Assembly (NCBI RefSeq): GCF_000383575.1
Contig: NZ_KB911579.1
Coordinates: forward strand, 4,113,324 to 4,177,323
Reading direction: 5' to 3'
DNA from: Salinispora oceanensis
GTDB lineage: Bacteria; Actinomycetota; Actinomycetes; Mycobacteriales; Micromonosporaceae
DNA: 64,000 nucleotides
How positions within the stretch are numbered: the stretch's first letter is position 1; the number at the start of each line of letters is the position of its first letter. The notes under the pieces are model-generated. The model did no database searches. It was not told the origin of the DNA and saw nothing but the letters and a program-made list of their open reading frames with translations. Below are positions 36,050 to 44,831 of the stretch, in pieces. The translations under genes and the position numbers were made by a program.

Positions 36050-36739
36050 TCAGGTGCGGATCAACTCCAGCAGCTGATAGGTAAGCGTCACGGGGTGCCT
36101 AGCGGTGAAGCTTCGCACCGTCTGGAGTTCGAGGTGCGCCTGATCAGCCAGGGATTTCAGCAGCTGCCCATTGCCAAGGTCGCTGAACCCCAGGAAGATG
36201 CGGCCGCCCGGCGCCGAGTGCGCCGATACCTCATTCAGGAATGCAGCGTGAGTGCGGTATCCGGGGTCGAAGATCGCCAGCTCCAGTGCATCGAGCGCAG
36301 CGTTGGGCGACGCCTCGATGAAGCTCGAATTCCAGAACACACAGTCGAAGCGCTCGCCCTGCGGCACCTCAGCGAACAGGTTGCTGCGCAATACACGTAC
36401 CCGTTCGGCTACACCATGCCGGCGGGCATTTTGTATGGCGTTCTCAATGGCCCGGTCATTGATGTCGAGCGCCGTCACCCGTGCGCAACCGCGCAACGCC
36501 GCCGTCACGGCGGTCACTCCGGCACCGCATCCAATCTCCAGGAACGATCCGCCGATTGGATAAGGTAGCCAAGCCGTGAACAGCTGAGTTGACACATCAT
36601 AGATCGGCGCGAATACTCCCGGGAGTAGATCCCATTTTCGCCCAAGGAGAGGGAACTCGCTCGGGCGCCCACCTTTGGTGGAATTTCTGTGCAGCAGGAC
36701 TCTACCCAGGTCGAGCGCGGTGACCTCACCGTCCGTCAT
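36050..36739 (-). CDS. SAM-dependent methyltransferase (HemK/PrmC-like fold)
   Basis: A 229-residue class I methyltransferase. Motif I is FLEIGCGAGVTAVTAA, the acidic residue after strand 2 is ALDIND, and the motif IV position reads FWNSSF in place of the NPPY/NPPF that marks N-methyltransferases. The chosen ATG 36739 follows AAGGGCGG and overlaps the pabAB end by 14 bp; an upstream ATG at 36802 would overlap by 77 bp. It may methylate an amine or hydroxyl of the cluster product; the substrate is unknown. Confidence 0.8.
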   Translation of the reverse strand: MTDGEVTALDLGRVLLHRNSTKGGRPSEFPLLGRKWDLLPGVFAPIYDVSTQLFTAWLPYPIGGSFLEIGCGAGVTAVTAALRGCARVTALDINDRAIENAIQNARRHGVAERVRVLRSNLFAEVPQGERFDCVFWNSSFIEASPNAALDALELAIFDPGYRTHAAFLNEVSAHSAPGGRIFLGFSDLGNGQLLKSLADQAHLELQTVRSFTARHPVTLTYQLLELIRT

Positions 36740-38876
36740 CGATCCGCCCTTGCTCTCGTGAATCGTCGCCCACGGCGCTTCCGCCGGGGAATTCTTGGCC
36801 AAGAAGCCGCAGCAGCGGAGTGGCTTTAACCATCGTCTCCTCGAACTCGGAAGCCGGATCCGAAAGCGCGATGATTGCGCCGCCGACGCCGAACTCGGCG
36901 CTGTTTGATGAGATCACCAGGGTCCTGATCGCGATACTGAAATCAGCGGCACCAGAGAGCGAGAAATAGCCGATCGTGCCTGAGTAGACACCCCGTGGGC
37001 CCTGCTCTAGCCCGTCGATGATCTGCATCGTGCGCACCTTCGGTGCACCGGTCATCGAGCCACCGGGGAACGCCGATCGCAGGCACGCCACGGCCGATAT
37101 CCCGGACAGTAGCTGGGCGCGCACAGTACTCACCAATTGGTGCACGCTCGCGAAGGTCTCAACGTCGAAGATCGGGTCGACCGACACGGATCCAATTTCG
37201 GCGTTGATGCCCAGGTCGTTGCGGACCAAGTCCACGATCATCAGGTTCTCGGCGCGATCCTTCGGATGGTGCGCCAGGTCCTCACGCAGACGCTGGTCGG
37301 TTTCCGGGTCAATCGAGCGCGGACGCGTTCCTTTGATCGGTTTCGACTCGGCGACTCCGTCCGCACTGATCCGCAAGAACCGTTCCGGGGAGGTGCTCAG
37401 AACCGAAAGCGGACCCAGCCGCAGAAGGGCGCCGAACGGCACCGGATTTTGTCGCCGCAGGATCCGGTAGGTGTTCCACGGGTCCAGCGAATCCGCCACG
37501 GTGAGCATGTTCGTCAGGCATATCTCATAGGATTCGCCCGCGATGGTCTCGGCCTGGCAGCGGCCGATCAGTTCCAGATACTGCTGCCGCGAATGCCGCA
37601 GGCGCAGCTGGCTGGTGGCCCGCAGGTCTTCGATCGGGGAGGGGGTCAGGCCGCGGAGTTGCTCGCGTTCTAGCCGATACAGCGAATCCTGTGTGTCGTC
37701 GAGCCAGCGGATCGCGGAGGCGTCGTCAGCCGACCCGGCCAGAGCGAGCAGGTAGATCTCCGCGGCCGCATGGTCGAAGACGATCATCCGGTCGGCGAAG
37801 ACCATGACTGCGTCGGGGTGTTGCGAACGGTGTGCGCGCTCACCATCGCATTCGGCCTTGAGCTCATAGCCAAGGTAGCCGACCCAGCCCAGGGTGAAGT
37901 CGAACGGCAGACTTGGAACGGCGACCCGTGCTGAGACTAGATCCTCCTCGAGCCACTGGAAGAAGGACCCGTGGTGCACTGTGCGGCCGTCTGCGCTGTC
38001 GATGAGAACCTCGTTGCGCCACACATCCACGCTTGCTACCCGGGCGAGCGGACCCCCCGCACTGCCCATGAAGGAGAAACGTTCATCGCGGCGACCTGTA
38101 TTGCCGCTGTCGAGCCAGAAGGCGTAGGGAGCCTCGGAATAGATGCCGTCGAACACCGTCTCCGCGCTCACCTCGGCGGCGCACCTGCGGACCAGGACCT
38201 GCCTGGGCGCTTCGTCGTGCACGGCGCTGGACCCATCGCGCTGAGTCGCCCGCAAGGCCGTAGCCGGGTCATCGGATGCCTTCAGTCCATTAGCCTGCCG
38301 CCAGCGACGGGTCAGGTAGGCGAAGTTGCGGAAGAGCGTCTTGCCGTGCTCGGTGCAAATCGATTCAGGATGAAATTGCACACCCCAGATCGGCCGCTCT
38401 CGGTGCCGAAGTCCCATGATGACGCCGTCCGACGTCCACGCCGTGGCGACGAGCTCGGGTGGCAGTTCAAGGGCGGCCAGAGAGTGATACCGCACCGCCG
38501 TAAACGGCGACGGGATGCCCGCGAAAATATCCTCACCGGTGTGCTCGAGGTGCCATTGCGTGCCGTGTTCGACGTGGGGAGCGGCTCCCACCTTGCCCCC
38601 GAAGATGTCACATATGCCTTGGTGCCCGAGGCAGATACCGAGCAGTGGCATTTCGGCGGCAGCGATGACCTGCGCCGAGATCCCAAAGTCCGCCGGCTGC
38701 TCCGGCCGGCCCGGCCCGGGGGATATCACGACGTTGTCGAACTGTCGCAGCATCCCCATGTCCCAACCGGGCTCATTGTTGCGGATGACGACCGGCTCGA
38801 CCCCATTCACCTCGGCGATGTACTGCGCCACGTTGTGCGTGAAGGAATCGTAGTTGTCGATTATCAGTGTTTTCAT
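36726..38876 (-). CDS. Aminodeoxychorismate synthase, PabA-PabB fusion
   Basis: A 716-residue fusion. Residues 1-195 are a glutamine amidotransferase: NYDSFTHNV, ISPGPGRP, nucleophile Cys82 in GICLGHQ and His169/Glu171 in VQFHPES. Residues 225-700 are the chorismate-binding domain: PIKGTRPR (513-520), DLVRNDLG and FPGGSMTGAPK. Lys in PIKGT distinguishes ADC synthase (PabB) from anthranilate synthase (PIAGT), so the product is 4-amino-4-deoxychorismate. Fusions of this type are found in antibiotic clusters that use 4-aminobenzoate or related units. GAGGAG precedes the ATG. Confidence 0.95.
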   Translation of the reverse strand: MKTLIIDNYDSFTHNVAQYIAEVNGVEPVVIRNNEPGWDMGMLRQFDNVVISPGPGRPEQPADFGISAQVIAAAEMPLLGICLGHQGICDIFGGKVGAAPHVEHGTQWHLEHTGEDIFAGIPSPFTAVRYHSLAALELPPELVATAWTSDGVIMGLRHRERPIWGVQFHPESICTEHGKTLFRNFAYLTRRWRQANGLKASDDPATALRATQRDGSSAVHDEAPRQVLVRRCAAEVSAETVFDGIYSEAPYAFWLDSGNTGRRDERFSFMGSAGGPLARVASVDVWRNEVLIDSADGRTVHHGSFFQWLEEDLVSARVAVPSLPFDFTLGWVGYLGYELKAECDGERAHRSQHPDAVMVFADRMIVFDHAAAEIYLLALAGSADDASAIRWLDDTQDSLYRLEREQLRGLTPSPIEDLRATSQLRLRHSRQQYLELIGRCQAETIAGESYEICLTNMLTVADSLDPWNTYRILRRQNPVPFGALLRLGPLSVLSTSPERFLRISADGVAESKPIKGTRPRSIDPETDQRLREDLAHHPKDRAENLMIVDLVRNDLGINAEIGSVSVDPIFDVETFASVHQLVSTVRAQLLSGISAVACLRSAFPGGSMTGAPKVRTMQIIDGLEQGPRGVYSGTIGYFSLSGAADFSIAIRTLVISSNSAEFGVGGAIIALSDPASEFEETMVKATPLLRLLGQEFPGGSAVGDDSREQGRIDDGR

Positions 38877-38907
38877 ATATCTCCTCGGCGATCCAGCGGC
38901 CGGAAGG

Positions 38908-40299
38908 TCAGTTGTGGATACTCCGATACGCGGCCCTCAAGAGCTCCGGGCTGCGGATGATCTTTCCGTTCGGATTCCTCGGAACTGCTGCTGCAAGGTG
39001 GAATAGGCGCGGAATTTTGTAATCGCTCAATCGGTCCCGGCACCAGTCAGCGAGATCATCGGCGGTGAGCGACCTGTCCGCACCGACGTACGCCTCGATG
39101 CTCCGGTCAAAGACCACGACTGTCTCCCGGACCTCCGGGTGCTGCCGTAGCACCGCCTCCACCTCGCCCAGGTCCACCTTCAGCCCGCCGATCACCACCA
39201 CAGCGTCCGCCCGGCCGAGGATGCTCAGATGGCCGGATTCCGGCTCCAGTTGGCCCCGATCGAAGGTACGAAGCCACCCGCGCTCGTATCGCCCGGGCTG
39301 ATCGAGATAGAGGTAAGGGTTCCGTTCGAGCGCGACGAGAACCTGACCGTCGTTCGTCTTCACCCGCATGTCGTGGACCGGCCGCCCGACGCACGGCGGG
39401 CGGCAGTCGCGTGTCAGATCCGCCGCGATGAGGCCAGTCTCCGTGGTTCCGTACACCGGCCGGACGGTCGTCGTGAAGGTATCGGCGAAGCGATCGTAAA
39501 CCTCGGGCGGAAGGATCTCCCCAGCCGACACAGCCAGTCGCAGGGCCGGCAGCGCATCGTGCCGCATTCGGGAGATCAGATCGAAGTGCACCGGAACACC
39601 GAAAATGGCTTGGGCCCGCGCCTGGATCGCGGCCTGTACCACAGCTTCCGGGTTCACCCGGGTGGGGAAGACCAGCTCGACACCCGTGTTGAGCCCGTGC
39701 AGCAGTCCACCGACCAAGCCCATGGTGTGGAACAGGGAGTTCAACAGCACGAGGCGCTCGCTCGGGCCGGGCATGCCCTCGAGGTTGGCGTACCGGTCGA
39801 TTTCCGCGAGAAGCGAAGCCGGGGAACGCCCGATAGCCTTGGGGACCCCCATGGATCCGGAGCTGAACTGGACCAGGCAGACGTCGTCTTCGGCAGGGCT
39901 GCCGGACCCCCGCCGGTCTATCCGGATCGCGTGCTCATCGGCAAGAACCGCAGATGCCTTTTTCGGGACCTCCTGCGCGCGAACCAGGAACTGGGCGCGG
40001 CACAACCCGAGGATCCGCTCGACCTCGGCACCGGCAGACCGGTGGTCGATCAGGATGGCCTGCGCACCGAGCGCCCACACCGCGAGCAGCGCGTACACCG
40101 CAGTCAGCCCTTGCGGCATGTTCAGCGCTACAGTGGATCCCGGCCCGATGCCCTGAGACGCCAGAGAATCCGCGACGCCGGCGATACCGGAGCGCAGATG
40201 TCCCAGGGTCAGTTTCTCCGGGGTTCTCGCCCAGACCGCCGTCGCTGGACCCCGTGCCAGCAGGTGCGCGCCCCACCAGGAACCGGTCTCACCGCTCAT
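38908..40299 (-). CDS. AMP-dependent acyl/aryl ligase
   Basis: A 463-residue adenylate-forming enzyme, slightly short for the family. It has VQFSSGSMGVPKAIG (ATP loop), VYGTTETGLIAADL, RTFDRGQL (hinge region), IGGLKVDLGEVEAVLRQHPEV and the C-terminal PNGKIIRS with the catalytic Lys. It has no carrier domain of its own, so it could load the free-standing ACP at the other end of the cluster, or form a CoA thioester. Next to the ADC synthase, an aryl acid such as 4-aminobenzoate is a reasonable substrate, but this is inference. It overlaps the MFS gene by 11 bp. Confidence 0.85.
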   Translation of the reverse strand: MSGETGSWWGAHLLARGPATAVWARTPEKLTLGHLRSGIAGVADSLASQGIGPGSTVALNMPQGLTAVYALLAVWALGAQAILIDHRSAGAEVERILGLCRAQFLVRAQEVPKKASAVLADEHAIRIDRRGSGSPAEDDVCLVQFSSGSMGVPKAIGRSPASLLAEIDRYANLEGMPGPSERLVLLNSLFHTMGLVGGLLHGLNTGVELVFPTRVNPEAVVQAAIQARAQAIFGVPVHFDLISRMRHDALPALRLAVSAGEILPPEVYDRFADTFTTTVRPVYGTTETGLIAADLTRDCRPPCVGRPVHDMRVKTNDGQVLVALERNPYLYLDQPGRYERGWLRTFDRGQLEPESGHLSILGRADAVVVIGGLKVDLGEVEAVLRQHPEVRETVVVFDRSIEAYVGADRSLTADDLADWCRDRLSDYKIPRLFHLAAAVPRNPNGKIIRSPELLRAAYRSIHN

Positions 40300-41536
40300 T
40301 GATGGCCCCCTCGTTCACTTTGGTGCTCAGACTCGCAAGCCCCCGGCTCTGCCGCCGGGACCGCAGTGCCGCTGGTGCGAACCCGATGAGCGCGGTGGCC
40401 AAGGCGATTACTGACGCCACGGCGGGAACCGCGTACCCGGACCGGGCACCGGCCTGCTCGACGGCCCAGCCGCCGATGGCGGCACCGGCGGAGATGCCAA
40501 TCAGCATCCCGGTGATGGTGAGCGTCATGCTTTCGTTGATGCGTGATGGTGGCGCCAGCTCGTTGACGAGCGTCATGCTGGTGATCATCGTTGGGGCGGT
40601 GGCCGCCCCAGCGACGAAGAGCAGCATGGCGAGCGCCCAGATGTTGTCCGCGAGCAGGATGGGCTGCATGAGCAGCGCCATCGCGGCAACGCAGACCAGG
40701 AAGCGCACCGGCGCGGGTCCTCGTACCTTCAGCGCGCCGAAAACCAGTCCGGCGATCGCTGATCCGCCGGCGAGCAACGCGAGGATCACCCCCGCTGCTG
40801 CCGCGTTGCCAGCTTCCTCGGCGTAGGCCACCGTGACGATCTCCATACTCCCGAAGATCACGCCAGTGAATAGGAAGGTAGCGGTGATCTCCTTAATGCC
40901 CTTGATGCCCAGGGGCGATCCGTTGGCGGCAACGGCCGGATGAACGGACGGCTCGGTCCGGCGCTGGGCGGTGAACAACAGCGATCCGGTCAGTAGGAGA
41001 AGCGCCGCGACGGCGAGCCCGGCCTCGGGGAAGAGCAGTGTGCAGAGCAGCGTTGCCAGCACGGGGCCGAGCATGAAGCACAGCTCGTCCAGGGCCTGCT
41101 CGAACGAATTGGCACTATGCAGCAATTCCGCCTGGTCCCGGTACAGTTCCGCCCAGCGGGCCCGGGCCATGACGCCGATGCTGGGAACTCCGGAGGAGGC
41201 GATGTAGGCGACGAACAACGTCCAGTCCGGTGCGTTCCACCGCGCGCATAAGATCAGTAGTGTCGATGCGGTTACGGAGATCAGCGTTGCCGGAACGGTG
41301 ACCCTGGCCTGACCGTAACGATCGACCAGGCGCCCGATCCACGGGGTGGCGACGGCGACCGCCGCCAGGCCGGCGGCGGACACGGCGCCTGCCAGAGCAT
41401 ATGAGTCACGGCGCGTGGCTACCATGATGACGACGCTGACGCCGAACATGGAGATCGGCAGCCGCCCCAGAAAGCCGGTTACGGTGAATCCGACAGCGCC
41501 TGGCGCTGAGAAGATTCGCCGGTAAGACTTAAGCAC
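40289..41536 (-). CDS. MFS transporter, probable product exporter
   Basis: A 415-residue membrane protein with about 12 hydrophobic helices. It has the MFS loop GRLVDRYGQARV between helices 2 and 3 and a large central cytoplasmic loop (QRRTEPSVHPAVAANGSP). GTG 41536 was chosen because it follows AGGAAGG and comes 28 bp after the kinase stop; longer frames overlap the kinase gene and encode non-membrane sequence. In this setting it most likely exports the cluster product and provides self-resistance. Confidence 0.8.
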   Translation of the reverse strand: MLKSYRRIFSAPGAVGFTVTGFLGRLPISMFGVSVVIMVATRRDSYALAGAVSAAGLAAVAVATPWIGRLVDRYGQARVTVPATLISVTASTLLILCARWNAPDWTLFVAYIASSGVPSIGVMARARWAELYRDQAELLHSANSFEQALDELCFMLGPVLATLLCTLLFPEAGLAVAALLLLTGSLLFTAQRRTEPSVHPAVAANGSPLGIKGIKEITATFLFTGVIFGSMEIVTVAYAEEAGNAAAAGVILALLAGGSAIAGLVFGALKVRGPAPVRFLVCVAAMALLMQPILLADNIWALAMLLFVAGAATAPTMITSMTLVNELAPPSRINESMTLTITGMLIGISAGAAIGGWAVEQAGARSGYAVPAVASVIALATALIGFAPAALRSRRQSRGLASLSTKVNEGAINER

Positions 41537-41564
41537 TTGACCTTCCTCAAGCAAAAGACAACCC

Positions 41565-42566
41565 TTAGGCGGACGACAACGGCACGTGTGGATGACGGAC
41601 GACTTGGGATCCCTCGCTCGACAGCCGGAAGACACGCTCGGTGAAGCGGTGCTCCGCCATGGCCGCACGGACATCGCCGGCCGCCCGGGCCGGCGCGTAC
41701 ACGAGCAGGAAGCCACCACCGCCCGCGCCGAGGACCTTGCCCCCAACCGCGCCGGCGGCCAGCGCGTCCCGGTAGGCGTGATCGATGGACGGGAGCGACA
41801 CTCCGCCACTCAAGCCGCGTTTGAGTTCCCAGTGGCGGCCCAGCACGGCACCCAAAGCGATGGTGTCGCCACCTATCAGCGCGTTGCGTGCCACCGCGAC
41901 GAGTTCCCTGATCTCGTGCAGCCGCTGCTGCGTGTCTCGGTCACCTCGCGCCACCCGTTCGTGCTGCCCAGCCAGAATGCATCCCGCGTCACGGACAGTG
42001 CCGGTGAAGAACAATAGGAGTTCGTCGTCCAGCCGCTGGATCGTCTCTGGGCTGATGTGAACCTCTTCCACAGTCACCGCACCGGAGCGGTCGAAATGGA
42101 GCTGCCGCATCCCCCCGTACGCGGACAGCAAATGGTCCTGCCTGCCCACCGGCCGCCCCAAACCGCGGGTCTCGATGTCTCCCGCCGCCTCCGCGAGCTC
42201 CGCCGGGGACAGCGGCTGCTGTGACAGCCCCGCGATGAGGGCGACGCAGAATGCCGACGAGCTACCCAGGCCGGTTCCGCCCGGTACATCGCCGAACGAC
42301 GCCAGCCTCAGCGGTGACCCGTCCCAGTGGCTGCGCAGCACTTCCCGGGCAAAAGGGTTCGTCTGTTCCTCAGGTGTGCCGGTGTGGGCGCAACCGTCAA
42401 GGCAGGAACGGATGCCGTGACCCGCGCCGGCTGACTTCCCCACGACGGTGACGCGTAGATCAATGGCCGAACCCAGCACGGTGCCCCCGAACCGCCGTGC
42501 ATAGCTCGGCAGATCGGTGCCACCTCCGGCCAGGGATATCCGGAGCGGAGCACTACTGATCCACAT
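41565..42566 (-). CDS. GHMP kinase, heptose-7-phosphate 1-kinase (HddA) type
   Basis: A 333-residue sugar kinase: substrate loop SAPLRISLAGGGTDLPSYA, ATP loop PGGTGLGSSSAF, family feature SAYGGMRQLHF, and C-terminal GGKVLGAGGGGFLLVY. This combination is typical of HddA, which phosphorylates D-glycero-D-manno-heptose 7-phosphate at C1 (alpha anomer); fucokinase-like kinases are relatives. The neighbouring GmhA and GmhB make the heptose reading strong. The start overlaps the GmhB-GalT gene by 14 bp. Confidence 0.85.
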   Translation of the reverse strand: MWISSAPLRISLAGGGTDLPSYARRFGGTVLGSAIDLRVTVVGKSAGAGHGIRSCLDGCAHTGTPEEQTNPFAREVLRSHWDGSPLRLASFGDVPGGTGLGSSSAFCVALIAGLSQQPLSPAELAEAAGDIETRGLGRPVGRQDHLLSAYGGMRQLHFDRSGAVTVEEVHISPETIQRLDDELLLFFTGTVRDAGCILAGQHERVARGDRDTQQRLHEIRELVAVARNALIGGDTIALGAVLGRHWELKRGLSGGVSLPSIDHAYRDALAAGAVGGKVLGAGGGGFLLVYAPARAAGDVRAAMAEHRFTERVFRLSSEGSQVVRHPHVPLSSA

Positions 42567-44184
42567 AGTCTTCCTTGTGGCTGATCACCGACCGCAGGTT
42601 TCTCGCGGTCTGCTCGGGATCGGTCTCACTGACGAAGGCGCCGGCGCCCAGCTCACCGGCGGCGGGGTGTTTGCGCGCTGTCTCCGAATGGCGGTCGGAG
42701 AAGATCCGGGCATGGAGATGGCTGTGCTTTTGCCCGTCCCGGGTGGGCGCCTGGACCCAGAGCGCCATGTACGGCAGCGGTGTAGTGGCCACCGAGTCGA
42801 AGCAGGCGATGACCGATCGGTAGACGGTGGCGAGCTCGTCGAGTTCCGCCGCCTTCAGGGCCGGCAGATCGGGTACATGCCGCCGGGGGTACACGTAGAT
42901 CTCGTACGGCCAGCGGCAGGCGTAGGGCACGAAGGCCACCCAGTGCTCGGCATCAACGACCAGACGCTCCCGGGCGGTGGTCTCCGCCTCGATCAGGCGG
43001 CATCCAGGGCAGCCTTCACCGCGCGCGTGTGAGCTCCGCGCGCACTCGTGGATGCGGGCAAGCCGCGCAGGCACGAACGGATAGGCGTAGAGCTGGCCGT
43101 GAGGGTGCGCCAGACTCGCGCCGATCTGCGCCCCTCGGTTCTCGAAGCACAGCACCTGCGCCACCCCGGGGCGGGCGTTCAGCACCCGGGTTCGATCGGC
43201 CAACGCGTTGATCACGGTACGTACCCGCCCGATGGGCAGGCGGCTCAGCGGCGTCCGATGGTCACTGCCGAATGAAATAACCTCACAGGCCCCGGACGCC
43301 GGCGCATCCTGGAGGAAGCCGCCCGTGTCCGGTACGGCGGCAGCGCCGTTCAGTGCGGGATACCGATTCTCGACAACGGCGACGTCATATTCCGCGACTG
43401 GTATCTCGGTGGCCGCCTGGCCCCGGGTGGGACAGAGCGGGCATTCTTGTTCTGCCGTGGCCGCGCGGGCCTTGCGGCCAGGCGCCGAGATCACCCACTC
43501 CTGTTCTAGTGGATCCCACCGCAGGCGCCCTGGCTGAGGGCGGGTATGCGGAATCCGGCGATCCCGGACGGTCCGGGTGCGGGTCGGGCCGTCATCGTAG
43601 AAGTGCACACGCCGGCCGTCGGCGAGCCTGCCCCCGGAGGGCGCGGCCTGAATGGCATGCAGCACCTCCGCTGTGCTTGCGGCGACGACGTCGGCCACGT
43701 CCGCCCCATCAGCATGGCCATTGGTGACACGGGCGGTGCGGCACCCCGCACGAAGGCCGGCCTCGACGTCGCTGGCGAAGTCACCAACCATCCAGGACCT
43801 GGCCAGGTCGATGTCCAGCTCGCGCGCGGCTCTGAGAAGCATGCCGGGCTCGGGCTTGCGGCAGTCACAGGCGACGGCAAGATGGGGGACGACTCCGTCT
43901 ACGTGATGCGGGCAATGCAGGATCGCGTCGAGCCGCACGCCCTCGGCGGCGAGCTCGCGGCGCAGATGCGCGTTCATCAACTCCAGCGCTTGCTCGTCGA
44001 ACATCGCCCGGGCGAGACCGGATTGATTGGTGACGACCACGAGGGCCCTCCCCTGTTCTTGAAAAGCGCGCAGGGGCGGCCCCACCCCTGCGGACAGGAT
44101 GAGGTCCCCGGGACGGCTGGGATAATGCCGGGGCTCGGTCAGGGTTCCGTCACGGTCGAGGAAGATAGCGGGCCGCCGCCTCAC
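42553..44184 (-). CDS. GmhB-type phosphatase fused to GalT-type nucleotidyltransferase
   Basis: A 543-residue fusion. Residues 1-170 are a HAD phosphatase: FLDRDGTLTEPRHYPSRPGD (nucleophile and acid Asp), VVTNQSG, the zinc loop HCPHH...CDCRKP of heptose-1,7-bisphosphate 7-phosphatase GmhB, and MVGDFASDVEAGLRAG. Residues 215-543 resemble galactose-1-phosphate uridylyltransferase: WVISAPGRK, metal Cys pair ECPLCP, active-site HPHGQ at 360-364 and HSHLH near 487. Together it would remove the 7-phosphate and transfer a nucleotide to heptose 1-phosphate; if GalT-like chemistry holds, the donor is UDP-sugar and the product UDP-heptose. GTG 44184 overlaps the GmhA stop (GTGA). Confidence 0.88.
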   Translation of the reverse strand: MRRRPAIFLDRDGTLTEPRHYPSRPGDLILSAGVGPPLRAFQEQGRALVVVTNQSGLARAMFDEQALELMNAHLRRELAAEGVRLDAILHCPHHVDGVVPHLAVACDCRKPEPGMLLRAARELDIDLARSWMVGDFASDVEAGLRAGCRTARVTNGHADGADVADVVAASTAEVLHAIQAAPSGGRLADGRRVHFYDDGPTRTRTVRDRRIPHTRPQPGRLRWDPLEQEWVISAPGRKARAATAEQECPLCPTRGQAATEIPVAEYDVAVVENRYPALNGAAAVPDTGGFLQDAPASGACEVISFGSDHRTPLSRLPIGRVRTVINALADRTRVLNARPGVAQVLCFENRGAQIGASLAHPHGQLYAYPFVPARLARIHECARSSHARGEGCPGCRLIEAETTARERLVVDAEHWVAFVPYACRWPYEIYVYPRRHVPDLPALKAAELDELATVYRSVIACFDSVATTPLPYMALWVQAPTRDGQKHSHLHARIFSDRHSETARKHPAAGELGAGAFVSETDPEQTARNLRSVISHKEDYVDQ

Positions 44185-44831
44185 CGGCCATCCCCGCCGA
44201 GGGCCAGCAACGGTGTCGCGTCCCGGGATGCAAGGATGAAATCGCGCATGTGCCGGGTCAGCACGTGCGACATGGTCATGTGCAGGTCTTCCTGCTCCTC
44301 GACAGACTCTGCGGGCGCGGCCACCCAGGCATCGCACAGGTCGCGGGCCCGCCCGCCGGTCGAACCGAGCAGGCCGACGGTCTTCATGCCGTGCTCCCGG
44401 CCAAAGGCAAGGGCGTGCAGGATGTTTGCAGAGTTGCCGCTGGTGCTGATGGCGATGACTACGTCTCCCTCAGTGGCCAGGCCGGCGAGCTGGCCCTTGA
44501 AGATGGCCTCATAGCCGACATCGTTGGCCCAGGCGGTCACGGCCGGCATGTGGTCGACCAACGAGACGATGCGGATCGGGGCCACCCCCGGATGCCGGGT
44601 GTTCTTAGATAGGTCAACGGCCAGATGCGAAGCGGTCGCGGCACTGCCCCCGTTGCCGCAGACGTAGAGCGTGCTGCGGGACCGGTAGGCGTCCTGAAGG
44701 ATTGCGGCGACCCGGAGAAGATCCGGCACAGAGACGGCCTGCAGGCTTCGGCTCAAGCGAGTGAGGTAGCGATGCATTGTTTGTGGTCCTGTCGGTTCGG
44801 TTGCGGGGAAGATCTGGCTTGCTGGGCTCAC
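44181..44831 (-). CDS. SIS-domain sedoheptulose-7-phosphate isomerase (GmhA type)
   Basis: A 216-residue phosphosugar isomerase: LYVCGNGGSAATASHLAVDLSKN, then AISTSGNSANILHAL and GLLGSTGGRARDLCDAWVAAPA, closing with EEQEDLHMTMSHVLTRHM. These are the GmhA active-site segments (Glu and His of the isomerase). It would convert sedoheptulose 7-phosphate to D-glycero-D-manno-heptose 7-phosphate. GTG 44831 overlaps the epimerase stop by 4 bp and is chosen for coupling; ATG 44777 (MHRYL) is an alternative giving the more usual 198 residues. Confidence 0.9.
   Translation of the reverse strand: MSPASQIFPATEPTGPQTMHRYLTRLSRSLQAVSVPDLLRVAAILQDAYRSRSTLYVCGNGGSAATASHLAVDLSKNTRHPGVAPIRIVSLVDHMPAVTAWANDVGYEAIFKGQLAGLATEGDVVIAISTSGNSANILHALAFGREHGMKTVGLLGSTGGRARDLCDAWVAAPAESVEEQEDLHMTMSHVLTRHMRDFILASRDATPLLALGGDGR

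Noticed and set aside
36726..38876. Anthranilate synthase or isochorismate synthase
   Set aside because: The motif is PIKGT rather than PIAGT, pointing to aminodeoxychorismate synthase.
37018..38960. Plus-strand frames inside the cluster, such as 37971-38960
   Set aside because: Antisense to the PabAB fusion and without domains.
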